A DNA stretch of 64,000 bases from Pseudonocardiales bacterium. Its GTDB lineage: Bacteria; Actinomycetota; Actinomycetes; Mycobacteriales; Pseudonocardiaceae. Below are positions 30,122 to 37,453 of this stretch, piece by piece. The notes under the pieces are model-generated. The model worked only from the letters and a program-made list of their open reading frames with translations, was not told the origin of the DNA and searched no databases. The position numbers and the translations under genes were made by a program. The stretch's first letter is position 1; every line of letters starts with the position of its first letter. The DNA is taken from contig JAHEXI010000004.1 in the NCBI GenBank assembly GCA_023252195.1, positions 310,001 through 374,000 of the forward strand. The letters are read 5' to 3'.

Positions 30122-31531
30122 TTAGGTAAGGCGGCTGAGGAATCGGCCGACTTTGGCTGCGGTGCTGGGGTTTTGGGTCAGTGCATAGTCGTAGAGCGCG
30201 ATCGGGATCGCGAAAGAGTAGGTCGGGTAGGCGTGGATCGAGCTGATGATGGCGTCGACGGTGAGGTCGTTGTTCATCGCCAGGGTCAGCTCGTTGATCA
30301 TTTCGCCGGCACACTGCCCGGCGATGTGGGCTCCGATGAATCGGCGTTTGTCGTCGATGAGGAACTTCATCAGGCCGGCGGGTTCGGCGTCGGTCACCGC
30401 ACGCTCGTTGTGACTGTAGGGAAAGTGGATGATCTCACAGGTACCACCGGCCGCGCGTATCTCGACTTCGGTCTTGCCCACGTGGGCGATCTCCGGGTCG
30501 GTGAAGGTCACCCAGGGCAGGTGGCCGGGGGAGAAGGCCGCCTTGATCGGGACGAAGATGTTGCGAACCGCGTGGGCGGCCTGGTGGCCGGCGTAGTGGG
30601 TGAACGCCGGGCCGCCGGTCACGTCGCCGACGGCGTAGATGTGCGGCTGGCTAGTCTGCAGCCGCTCGTTGATGGCGATACCCCGGTCATTGGTGGTCAC
30701 TCCGGCGGCCTCGAGCGCGAGCGTTTCCACATTGGGAACCCGCCCGACCGCGCAGAGGATCGCGTCCACCCGTAGCTCGGCAGCGCCGAGGGTGAGCACG
30801 ATGTCTGCCCCCTCGCGGCGCGCGGCGCTGGGCCGAGTAGCGAGCCGCACGTCGATTCCCTCGTGGACGAACTGGCCCTCCAGTGCCTCGATCATGTCGG
30901 CGTCGTCGCGGGGGATCAGGTGTGGTCCGCGTTGCACAACGGTCACCGTGGAGCCCAACCGGTGCAACGCCTGGGCGAGCTCCACTCCGATCGGACCGCC
31001 ACCGATCACCGCGAGCCGGCCCGGAAGGTCGCTGAGGTCGAAGACGTCCTCGTTGGTGAGGTAGCCGACCTCGGCCAGCCCTTCGACATCCGGTACGGCT
31101 GGGCGGCTGCCCGACGCGATCAGGATGAACTTCGCGGTGATTTCTCGAGCTCCTACCCGCAGCGTGTGTGGGTCGCGGAAGGTGGCGCCGCCGAGCAGCA
31201 CATCGACGCCGAGCTCGGCCAGCCCCTCGGCGTCGTCGAGCTTGCCGATCTCGGTGATGGCGTGGTGTACCCGGGCGTTGACCGCGGCGAGACCGTGCGG
31301 CAGGTGCTGTGCGGACAGCCCCCAGCGCTGCGCGGTGGCGGCCTCGTAGGCCACCCGTGACGCCTTGATCAACGCCTTGCTCGGCACACAGCCGTAGTTC
31401 AGACAATCCCCACCCAGCCGGTCCTTGTCGATCAGCGCGGCTCGCTTGGCGAAGAACCGGGCGAGCCGGGCGGCGGTCAGCCCGGCTGATCCCGCGCCGA
31501 TGATCGCCAGGTCATAGTCAAAGGACGGCAC
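30122..31531 (-). CDS. Pyridine nucleotide-disulfide oxidoreductase (mercuric reductase-like)
   Basis: 469 aa from GTG 31531 (VPSFDYDLAIIGAGSAGL). FAD-binding GxGxxG is near residue 10-15; the redox-active disulfide is in GGDCLNYGCVPSKALI; an NAD-binding GGGPIGVELAQAL lies near the middle; the FAD motif IYAVGDVTGG and C-terminal dimerisation domain follow. The C-terminal part ends in a short arginine-rich stretch without the His-Glu catalytic pair being obvious to me. It lies 11 nt after the selenoprotein-like gene in an operon with a radical SAM gene. It could recycle the thiol/selenol partner; this is inference. Confidence 0.9.
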   Translation of the reverse strand: MPSFDYDLAIIGAGSAGLTAARLARFFAKRAALIDKDRLGGDCLNYGCVPSKALIKASRVAYEAATAQRWGLSAQHLPHGLAAVNARVHHAITEIGKLDDAEGLAELGVDVLLGGATFRDPHTLRVGAREITAKFILIASGSRPAVPDVEGLAEVGYLTNEDVFDLSDLPGRLAVIGGGPIGVELAQALHRLGSTVTVVQRGPHLIPRDDADMIEALEGQFVHEGIDVRLATRPSAARREGADIVLTLGAAELRVDAILCAVGRVPNVETLALEAAGVTTNDRGIAINERLQTSQPHIYAVGDVTGGPAFTHYAGHQAAHAVRNIFVPIKAAFSPGHLPWVTFTDPEIAHVGKTEVEIRAAGGTCEIIHFPYSHNERAVTDAEPAGLMKFLIDDKRRFIGAHIAGQCAGEMINELTLAMNNDLTVDAIISSIHAYPTYSFAIPIALYDYALTQNPSTAAKVGRFLSRLT

Positions 31532-31541
31532 GGTATTCCGA

Positions 31542-32129
31542 TCAGCCAGGTTGGTCGTCGTGAGCAGCAGCGCTTCGCGGCGTTGCTGGTCCTTCGCCGA
31601 CGGCCAACTTGGCTGCCTGCAGCAGGCGCGCGGGGCGGACCCGGTCGTCGGGTGTGCGCGGCAACCAGCGGCGGACCACAATGCCGTCGCACAGCAGCGC
31701 ATCGCCCCCCATTTGCCGGATGTCTTCTACCGGCCGCGGAAGGTGGCGCCCGCGGGCTGCGGCGACCGCGTAGCGGGCCATGGTTCCCGGCGAATAGACC
31801 TGCCAGAGCCTGGCTCGTCGCATCCCGAGCAACCCGTAGAGCCGGCGTTTCTCGTCGACCAGGAATGGGCCCGGCCAGCCGAGGTGGTCGGCGAGCGCGG
31901 CGAGTGCGGCCGGCGGGCTGAACCCGCAGGCGATGATGCCGATCGGGCAGCCTGCGGCGAGGTCACGCACCTGCACGAGGTGCTGCTGGCAGGGCAGTCA
32001 AAACCGGTGCCGGATCGCGGTGAGCAGGTACGTTCCCGGCAACGCGCCGAGATCCACGGATCGCCCGGTGCGCGCATCGGGCAACACAACGCCCTGCAGC
32101 GAGCTCGGATGGCCGATCTCACGAGGCAC
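31542..32129 (-). CDS. Probable selenoprotein: SelL-related peroxiredoxin-like protein (U-x-x-C)
   Basis: 195 codons with one in-frame TGA at codon 44 (31998-32000). The frame is open from GTG 32129 (MPREIGHPSSLQGVVLPDAR), reads LLTAIRHRF-U-LPCQQHLVQ and continues without break to 31542. The TGA falls exactly at the first cysteine of the CxxC of AhpC/TSA-like (PF13911-type, SelL-related) proteins. Downstream blocks such as LADHLGWPGPFLVDEKRRLY and LLGMRRARLWQVYSPGTMA are conserved, so the sequence is under selection after the TGA. The GTG overlaps the radical SAM stop codon. A SECIS-like hairpin follows the TGA. A nonsense mutation is the alternative. Confidence 0.8.
31967..31997 (-). promoter_or_regulatory. 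Candidate bacterial SECIS hairpin
   Basis: Immediately 3' of the in-frame TGA, GCACCT (31983-31978) pairs perfectly with AGGTGC (31972-31967) around a 5-nt loop CGTGC. The loop lies 20 nt after the TGA and has G as its second base. Both agree with the loose rules for bacterial SECIS elements (loop 16-37 nt from UGA, G in the first two loop positions). The lower stem is poorly paired. Confidence 0.6.
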
Positions 32130-33522
32130 GGACGTCTGCGATGTTTACGATAGGTAGCAACTTGCGTAGCTCGACGTTCTCCACCGGGTCGAGCACGCTG
32201 TGCTGGACGCAGGCGGGAACGAGCTCACCGGTTTCCGGGTGCGCCATCGCGTAGTGGCAGGACGCCAGCCGCTCCTGGGCGGCGAGGATCCGTGGATCGG
32301 ATGCAGTCTCGCCGCGTTGCATCAGCTCCCACGCCGGCGCGACATCTGCCGCGTCCATGAACTGGTGCACCACGAACCAGACCGGTCGCACGCCGTGCCG
32401 CAGCAGCGCCCGCACTCCGCCGACGCGTCGCACCAGACGAGCGAGCCACTGCGCCCCGATCACTGCGACGGCGGGGTGCCGCACGATCGTGCGCACGAGC
32501 TTGCCGATCAGGTCTGGCAGCTCGCACCCGGCGAAGTTCACCTCACCGAGGTAGCGGAAGAAAGCTTCCCTGGCATCGAGGTCGCGCGGTTCGTCGCCGG
32601 ACAGAAACGGGTGCCACCGCGGGCCGACGTAGAACCCGTAGGCCGCCCGATTGCATCGCAGATCGCCGTGTTGAATCACGGTGTAGTCCAGCGTGGTGCC
32701 TACGCCCCTTTCGATCTCCCGCCACACCTGGTCCATGCCGACCTGCTCGTAGTTCTCGTGCCAGCGGCGGTTGTCGCCTACGAACGCCGCCGGCTGGAAG
32801 GAGAACATCCCGAACCCCATCGCGTGGCAGTCCCGCACCAAGTCGGCGACCTGGCCAAGATTCGCCGGGGTGACCGTCATGTTGTGCGCCAGGAAGGAAC
32901 GCACGCCATGCTTGGCACGCAGGTTTTGGAACATGTCCACGAAGCGCTGCCGGTAGGGGTTGAGCTCCCGTTCGCTACCCGGTCGCGGGATGCCGCGCCG
33001 GCCGAACATGAACATGTCGAAATGCCCGGCGAACGACAGCCGCCGCAGCCGCGGCCGGCCCTGCTCATCCAGCGCGAGCCGTTCCAGGTAGTCCGGGTCG
33101 AAGTCGCCGTGGGACATGCTCATCGGCTCGCGGCCGTAACGGCGCATCGTCAACAGTGTCGCGGCGTGGTCGTCTGGACTGAGCAGCGTCACCTCCCCGC
33201 CGATCAGCTGGGCGTGCGCACGAGGCCCCCGCAACCGCCGCAGCAGCGCCATCTGCTTGTCGACCTCGGCGAGGGTGTGCGCCCCGTCGACGCGTACCCG
33301 GTTCGCATCACGGGAGTGGTAGCACGGTGTGCAGGCCAAGTTGCATTTGGGGAATACGCCGTGGGTGCCCTCGCAGCCCACGGCGTGCCTACCGAGGAAC
33401 TGGCCCGGGGTCTTGACATGCTCGGGCAGCTCCGCCCACCGGCGCTGCAGCACCGATGCGTACTCCGGATCTACCGGTCGGGTCCGTCGTTCTAGCCGTC
33501 GTAAGGCTGCCAGCATGCCCAT
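32119..33522 (-). CDS. Radical SAM protein
   Basis: 467 aa from ATG 33522 (GAGGAG 10 nt upstream). The [4Fe-4S]-SAM motif is PKCNLACTPCYHSRDANR (CxxxCxxC). The barrel continues with AQLIGGEVTLLSPDDHA, MSMSHGDFDPDYLERLAL and LAHNMTVTPANLGQVADLV. The C-terminal part has more cysteines (CNRAAYGFYVG, FAGCELPDLIG, RLASCHYAMAHPETGEL VPAC) that could bind an auxiliary cluster. The product is unknown. It is the first gene of the three-gene operon with the selenoprotein-like and flavoprotein genes, and its stop overlaps the next start. Divergent from another radical SAM gene. Confidence 0.9.
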   Translation of the reverse strand: MGMLAALRRLERRTRPVDPEYASVLQRRWAELPEHVKTPGQFLGRHAVGCEGTHGVFPKCNLACTPCYHSRDANRVRVDGAHTLAEVDKQMALLRRLRGPRAHAQLIGGEVTLLSPDDHAATLLTMRRYGREPMSMSHGDFDPDYLERLALDEQGRPRLRRLSFAGHFDMFMFGRRGIPRPGSERELNPYRQRFVDMFQNLRAKHGVRSFLAHNMTVTPANLGQVADLVRDCHAMGFGMFSFQPAAFVGDNRRWHENYEQVGMDQVWREIERGVGTTLDYTVIQHGDLRCNRAAYGFYVGPRWHPFLSGDEPRDLDAREAFFRYLGEVNFAGCELPDLIGKLVRTIVRHPAVAVIGAQWLARLVRRVGGVRALLRHGVRPVWFVVHQFMDAADVAPAWELMQRGETASDPRILAAQERLASCHYAMAHPETGELVPACVQHSVLDPVENVELRKLLPIVNIADVRAS

Positions 33523-33549
33523 GTGCACCACGCTCCTCGCGCGAACGCT

Positions 33550-33597
33550 ACTCGTGAGTGCGTAACAGTGTTCTGACACTGTTACGCACTCACGAGT
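33550..33597. promoter_or_regulatory. 22-bp perfect inverted repeat between divergent radical SAM genes
   Basis: Arms 33550-33571 and 33576-33597 are perfect reverse complements around a 4-nt loop (TCTG). The inner part contains CGTAACAGTGT/ACACTGTTACG. It starts 28 bp upstream of the radical SAM ATG at 33522. It could be an operator for both genes, a 5'UTR hairpin of the minus gene, or a dispersed terminator-like element. Confidence 0.8.
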
Positions 33598-33610
33598 TCG
33601 CTGATCGGGT

Positions 33611-33622
33611 TGAACCGGTTCA
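33611..33622. promoter_or_regulatory. 12-bp palindrome in the divergent promoter
   Basis: TGAACCGGTTCA is a perfect palindrome 78 bp upstream of the 33700 start codon. It is flanked by CGCTGA and CAGCG, partly extending the symmetry. Possible operator. Confidence 0.35.
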
Positions 33623-33699
33623 GCGACCGGGTGAGAACACCTGCCTAGAGCGCCGCAGCGGTGCCGAAGTGAGGGTGTGTCGATGACGAGGCTGGCCCG

Positions 33700-35376
33700 A
33701 TGACGAGGTGGGCGCTGTGCGGTGGGACCTACTCCAACCCGTACGCGCTGCGGGCCTTCGTGCGCGACGCGCGAGCTCGCGGTGCCGACCGGCTGTGGTG
33801 CCTGGGTGACTTCGGCGCCTACGGGGCCGAGCCGGAGGCGATCTGGCCGTTGCTGGTCGACAATGGCATCGAGTGCATCGCCGGCAACTACGAGCTCGCC
33901 ATCGGTCGAGGTGACCCCGACTGCGGCTGTGGATACGCCGACGACGACGACAACGCGTTCGCCGCGATCGCCTACGACTACACGCTGCGGCACACCTCCG
34001 CGCTGTTCGCGGCCTGGATGCGGACCCTGCCCACCGAGCACCGGGAGTCCATCGACGGGCTGGACCTGCACCTCGTGCACGGTTCTCCGCTGACCGTCAA
34101 CGACTTCTGGTGGGAATCGCTGCCCGACCACGCGCACCGGATGCGGATCGAGGCATCCGGCGCCGACGTGATCTGCTGCACGCACTCCGGGCTGCCGTGG
34201 GTCCGGCGCGTGCAGGACGCCCTGGTGGTCAACGTCGGGGTGCTCGGCCGGCCGGCGAACGACGGCGGTCACCACGTTTGGTACGCGCTGCTCGACATCG
34301 TCGACGGCACCGCCACCGCGGAGCTGGTGTCACTGGACTACGACTGGCAGGCACACGCCGACTCGATGCGCATCGCCGGGTTGCCGGAGGCGTTCACCCA
34401 GGCCGTGGAGACCGGATGGTGGACCACGTGCCTGGAGATCGTGCCGCCGGCGGAACGTTCCCGGGGCCGCTTCCAGCTCTACAAATCGGCGATGCCGTCC
34501 TTCGCCGGCGAACAGGTGTCCTGGGGTGCCGCACCGGAGATAGCGGACGACGGCGTCCCGGTGCTGCCGCTGTTCGGCTCCGCGCTGTTCCCGCCAAGGC
34601 TGTGGATGTACACCAACTTCCACTGCAACCTGGCCTGCAGCTATTGCTCAGTCGCCTCCTCACCGCAGGCCCGCCGCCGCTCCCTGGGCCTGGCGAGGTT
34701 CCGCGAGTTGGTCGATGAGGCAGTCGCGGAGGGATTCACCGAGCTCTACGTCACCGGAGGCGAGCCGTTCCTTGAACGCGACCTCGTCGAGATGCTGCTC
34801 TACGCCACTGACCAGCTCGACGTCGTGTGCCTGACCAATGCCATGCTCTACCAGGGTTGGCGACGCACCCAGCTTGAGCGGCTGGCGGGCAGAAAGCGGC
34901 TGATCCTGCAGACCTCGCTGGACGGTGCGCAGCCCCGTTTCCATGACGCCAACCGTGGACCGGGCGCCTGGGCCAAGGCGATGGAGGGGCTGGATCTGGC
35001 ACTGTCGCTGGGCCTACCGGTGCGGGTCGGGATGACCGAGACACCACAGAACTCCGCCGAGATCGAGCCGCTGCGGGCGCTGCTGGCAGCCAAGGGCATC
35101 TGCGGCGCGGACTTCGCGGTGCGGCCGCTGGTCAAGCGGGGGCATTCGGGAGACGGGGTGGCTATCGACACCGACAACACCGTCCCTGAGCTGACCGTCA
35201 CGACCGATGGTTGGCACTGGCACCCCGCCGGTGCCGACCTCGACACCTCGCCGGACATGCTGCTCGCCGGACCGGAGGTCAGCATGGCCGAGGCCAAGCG
35301 GCGCGCCGTGGAGCTGTTCCTGCGGCTGCGCCAGCGCGACGGCTCCCTACCGCTGATCTACAACTGCGCCGTTTGA
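33700..35376 (+). CDS. Metallophosphoesterase/radical SAM fusion protein
   Basis: 558 aa. N-terminal metallophosphoesterase (about 1-215): WCLGDFGAYG, CIAGNYELAIG, DLHLVHGSP and CCTHSGLPW follow the GDxx, GNxE, H and GHT-like metal-ligand pattern of YfcE-type enzymes. The radical SAM domain (about 300-520) has the cluster motif TNFHCNLACSYCSVA (CxxxCxxC) and TELYVTGGEPFLERDL. The C-terminus ends LPLIYNCAV. The reaction is unknown. Divergent from the selenoprotein/radical SAM operon; the ATG at 33700 is in frame with both domains and no break is seen. Both halves look catalytically intact. Confidence 0.9.
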   Translation: MTRWALCGGTYSNPYALRAFVRDARARGADRLWCLGDFGAYGAEPEAIWPLLVDNGIECIAGNYELAIGRGDPDCGCGYADDDDNAFAAIAYDYTLRHTSALFAAWMRTLPTEHRESIDGLDLHLVHGSPLTVNDFWWESLPDHAHRMRIEASGADVICCTHSGLPWVRRVQDALVVNVGVLGRPANDGGHHVWYALLDIVDGTATAELVSLDYDWQAHADSMRIAGLPEAFTQAVETGWWTTCLEIVPPAERSRGRFQLYKSAMPSFAGEQVSWGAAPEIADDGVPVLPLFGSALFPPRLWMYTNFHCNLACSYCSVASSPQARRRSLGLARFRELVDEAVAEGFTELYVTGGEPFLERDLVEMLLYATDQLDVVCLTNAMLYQGWRRTQLERLAGRKRLILQTSLDGAQPRFHDANRGPGAWAKAMEGLDLALSLGLPVRVGMTETPQNSAEIEPLRALLAAKGICGADFAVRPLVKRGHSGDGVAIDTDNTVPELTVTTDGWHWHPAGADLDTSPDMLLAGPEVSMAEAKRRAVELFLRLRQRDGSLPLIYNCAV

Positions 35377-35384
35377 TCTCGTGG

Positions 35385-35447
35385 TGATCGTCGGTTGGGT
35401 GCCTTGCGCGACAAGTTTTGTCGTTGTAGTCACATAAACGACGATCA
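35385..35447. terminator. Nested hairpin between convergent genes
   Basis: Outer arms TGATCGTCG (35385-35393) and CGACGATCA (35439-35447); inside them CGACAA (35409-35414) pairs with TTGTCG (35418-35423). It starts 8 nt after the fusion gene ends and includes the stop codon of the opposite gene. Confidence 0.55.
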
Positions 35448-36689
35448 AGCTGGCATGGTGGAGCCAGCGTACGCGCTGGCTACTTCGTCGACCTGCTCGT
35501 AGCCGGCGCGTAGCAGGAAGTTGCTGTTGCGCCCGTAGGACTTCATGCCTAGTACGAAGAAGTTCGGCTCGGGTACCCGAAGTACGTCCACCCCGTGCGA
35601 CGCCTGAGCCAGGCAGTCCGCCGGGCCATCGCCCGCTGCGGCCAACAGCGCCGCCGAAAGGTTCATTGGGGCTGCGGTGGCGTAGCACTCATGGACCTGG
35701 AGCTGCCGGTAGAGCGTGGTGTCACCCAGAAAACCGGTCAAGGCGATGATGCGGTCGACGACGATCTCCTCGACGTCCCCGGTGATCGAGCGTAGCGCGA
35801 CGACCACGCCGTCATCCGTTCCCCGCAACGCGTCGACCACCACGCCGGTGCGTACCTGCACGCCGGGCACCGTGCCGGAGTGCAGCCGTTGGGACATCTC
35901 GACGAGTTGCTGACGCTGGGGCAGCGGATCGTCGGGAATCTCCCCCCAGCCCGGGTCCGCTGCTCGCACCGCCCACACGACACGGGTGCCGGGCCACATG
36001 GCGACCAGCTCGGCGAGATCACGCGCCGCGGTCTGAGCTGATTTTCCCGCGCCGACCAGCAGCAGCCGGCGGCCGCCCCACGCGTCGCCGTCGCAACGCA
36101 GGTCGGGCAGCCGGCGGGTGATCCGGTCAGCGACCCGCAGTTCGCCCGGAGCGGGGATCCCACCGTCACCGAGAACGTTCGCGTGGTCGTAGCTGCCGGT
36201 GCAGTCCAGCAGCAGGTCTGCGTGCTCCGCACGTTCACCGTCGTCGGGTCCGGAAACGAGTAAGCGGAACGGGCGCGAACCACGCTGCGGGCTTCCGATC
36301 TTCTCGTGCTTGAGCAGGCCCTCCCGGGCGACGGCGAGCACCCTGGTGCGGCTGCGGATAGCGGGCGCCAGCTCCGGTAGTGCGGCTAACGGTCGAAGCA
36401 GCTGTTGGGCGAACTCACCGCCGGTCGGGCAGTAACTGGCAGGCCCCGGCGGCGCAACCCCGGCGGCGTCCAGATGCGCCAGCATCCGCGTCGACGCATT
36501 CATCGACCAAGGCGTGAACAGCCGGATATGACTCCAGGCGGTGACGTTCGCGGCCACCGATGCCGCTGACTCGTACACGGTGGCCGACCAACCGTTGTCC
36601 AGAAAGGCCAGTGCGGCATCGAGACCGATCGGCCCAGCACCGAGAATCGCGACATGGCCTGGTCCGTCGGCTACTGCGGTCACCCGCAC
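35445..36689 (-). CDS. FAD/NAD(P)-dependent oxidoreductase (flavin monooxygenase-like)
   Basis: 414 aa. FAD-binding VAILGAGPIGLDAALAFLD (GxGxxG) at the N-terminus and a second dinucleotide site RRLLLVGAGKSAQTAARDLA in the middle. ALTGFLGDTTLYRQL and VPEPNFFVLGMKSYGRNSNF are conserved-looking C-terminal blocks. It resembles class B flavin monooxygenase-type proteins, but the FxGxxxHxxxY signature is not evident. Divergent from the glycosyltransferase gene with 62 bp between, and convergent with the metallophosphoesterase/radical SAM gene. Substrate unknown. GTG 36689 is used; GTG 36683 is possible. Confidence 0.85.
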   Translation of the reverse strand: MRVTAVADGPGHVAILGAGPIGLDAALAFLDNGWSATVYESAASVAANVTAWSHIRLFTPWSMNASTRMLAHLDAAGVAPPGPASYCPTGGEFAQQLLRPLAALPELAPAIRSRTRVLAVAREGLLKHEKIGSPQRGSRPFRLLVSGPDDGERAEHADLLLDCTGSYDHANVLGDGGIPAPGELRVADRITRRLPDLRCDGDAWGGRRLLLVGAGKSAQTAARDLAELVAMWPGTRVVWAVRAADPGWGEIPDDPLPQRQQLVEMSQRLHSGTVPGVQVRTGVVVDALRGTDDGVVVALRSITGDVEEIVVDRIIALTGFLGDTTLYRQLQVHECYATAAPMNLSAALLAAAGDGPADCLAQASHGVDVLRVPEPNFFVLGMKSYGRNSNFLLRAGYEQVDEVASAYAGSTMPA

Positions 36690-36751
36690 TCCGTTTCGTC
36701 AGCGACGTACTATCCCATCTAATTATTCGAGACTGGGGGAAGTTCGGATCG

Positions 36752-37453
36752 GTGAGCAGGCCAGCAACGGTGTCGATCGTGGTGCCCACCCTCAACGAGG
36801 CAAGCCGGATCGAGCACTGCCTGCAATGCTTGCGCAGCGACTTCCCCGACTGCGAACTGGTCGTGGTCGACGGCGGCAGCACCGACGGGACCGTTGACCT
36901 CGCGGCGCATTACGCCCGCACGGTCCGCACTGCCGCGGGTCGGGCTATCCAGATGAACGCCGGAGCCGCAGTGACCACCGGCGACATCCTCTGGTTCATC
37001 CACGCGGACTGCCGGGTGCCAGCCGACGCGCTCGACCTGCTCCGGCGGGCGCTACTGGACCCCGGTGTGGTCGGCGGCGGTCTGCAACTGCGCTTCGACC
37101 AGCGCAGCCTGGGCCTGGACTACTTGGCCGTCAGCTCCAACCTGCGGGCTCGCCGGCTGCACTGGATCTTCGGAGATCAGGCGATGTTCGTCCGCCGCGA
37201 TGTGTTCGATTCAGTCGGCGGCTTTCCGCGGATCCCCCTCATGGAGGATCTGGAGATGTCGCGCATGCTGCGCCTACATGGTCGGCTGGCGGTGCTGCCG
37301 ACCACGGTCACTGCGTCGGCCCGGCGGCTGGTCGACCAGGGTGTGTGGCGGATGACCGTGCTCATGCAGCTGCTCAAACTGCAATACCTGCTCGGTGTCG
37401 ACCCGGAACGGATTCGCCGGCGCTACGAAGTCGGCACCCGCCGTGCCCGCTAG
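36752..37453 (+). CDS. Family 2 glycosyltransferase, TIGR04283-like (rSAM/selenodomain-associated transferase 2)
   Basis: 233 aa. GT-A fold: VSIVVPTLNEASRIEHCL, ELVVVDGGSTDGTVDLA, GDILWFIHADCRVPADALDL and GDQAMFVRRDVFDSVGGF. The combination with LMEDLEMSRMLRLHG matches the family now called arsenosugar biosynthesis glycosyltransferase TIGR04283, originally named for its association with radical SAM/selenodomain loci. That association fits the radical SAM and probable selenoprotein genes just upstream. GTG start 36752. The stop overlaps that of the convergent qor gene (CTAG). Confidence 0.88.
   Translation: MSRPATVSIVVPTLNEASRIEHCLQCLRSDFPDCELVVVDGGSTDGTVDLAAHYARTVRTAAGRAIQMNAGAAVTTGDILWFIHADCRVPADALDLLRRALLDPGVVGGGLQLRFDQRSLGLDYLAVSSNLRARRLHWIFGDQAMFVRRDVFDSVGGFPRIPLMEDLEMSRMLRLHGRLAVLPTTVTASARRLVDQGVWRMTVLMQLLKLQYLLGVDPERIRRRYEVGTRRAR

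Noticed and set aside
32200-33495. 431-codon plus-strand frame
   Set aside because: Antisense shadow of the radical SAM gene, which has a perfect cluster motif on the other strand.
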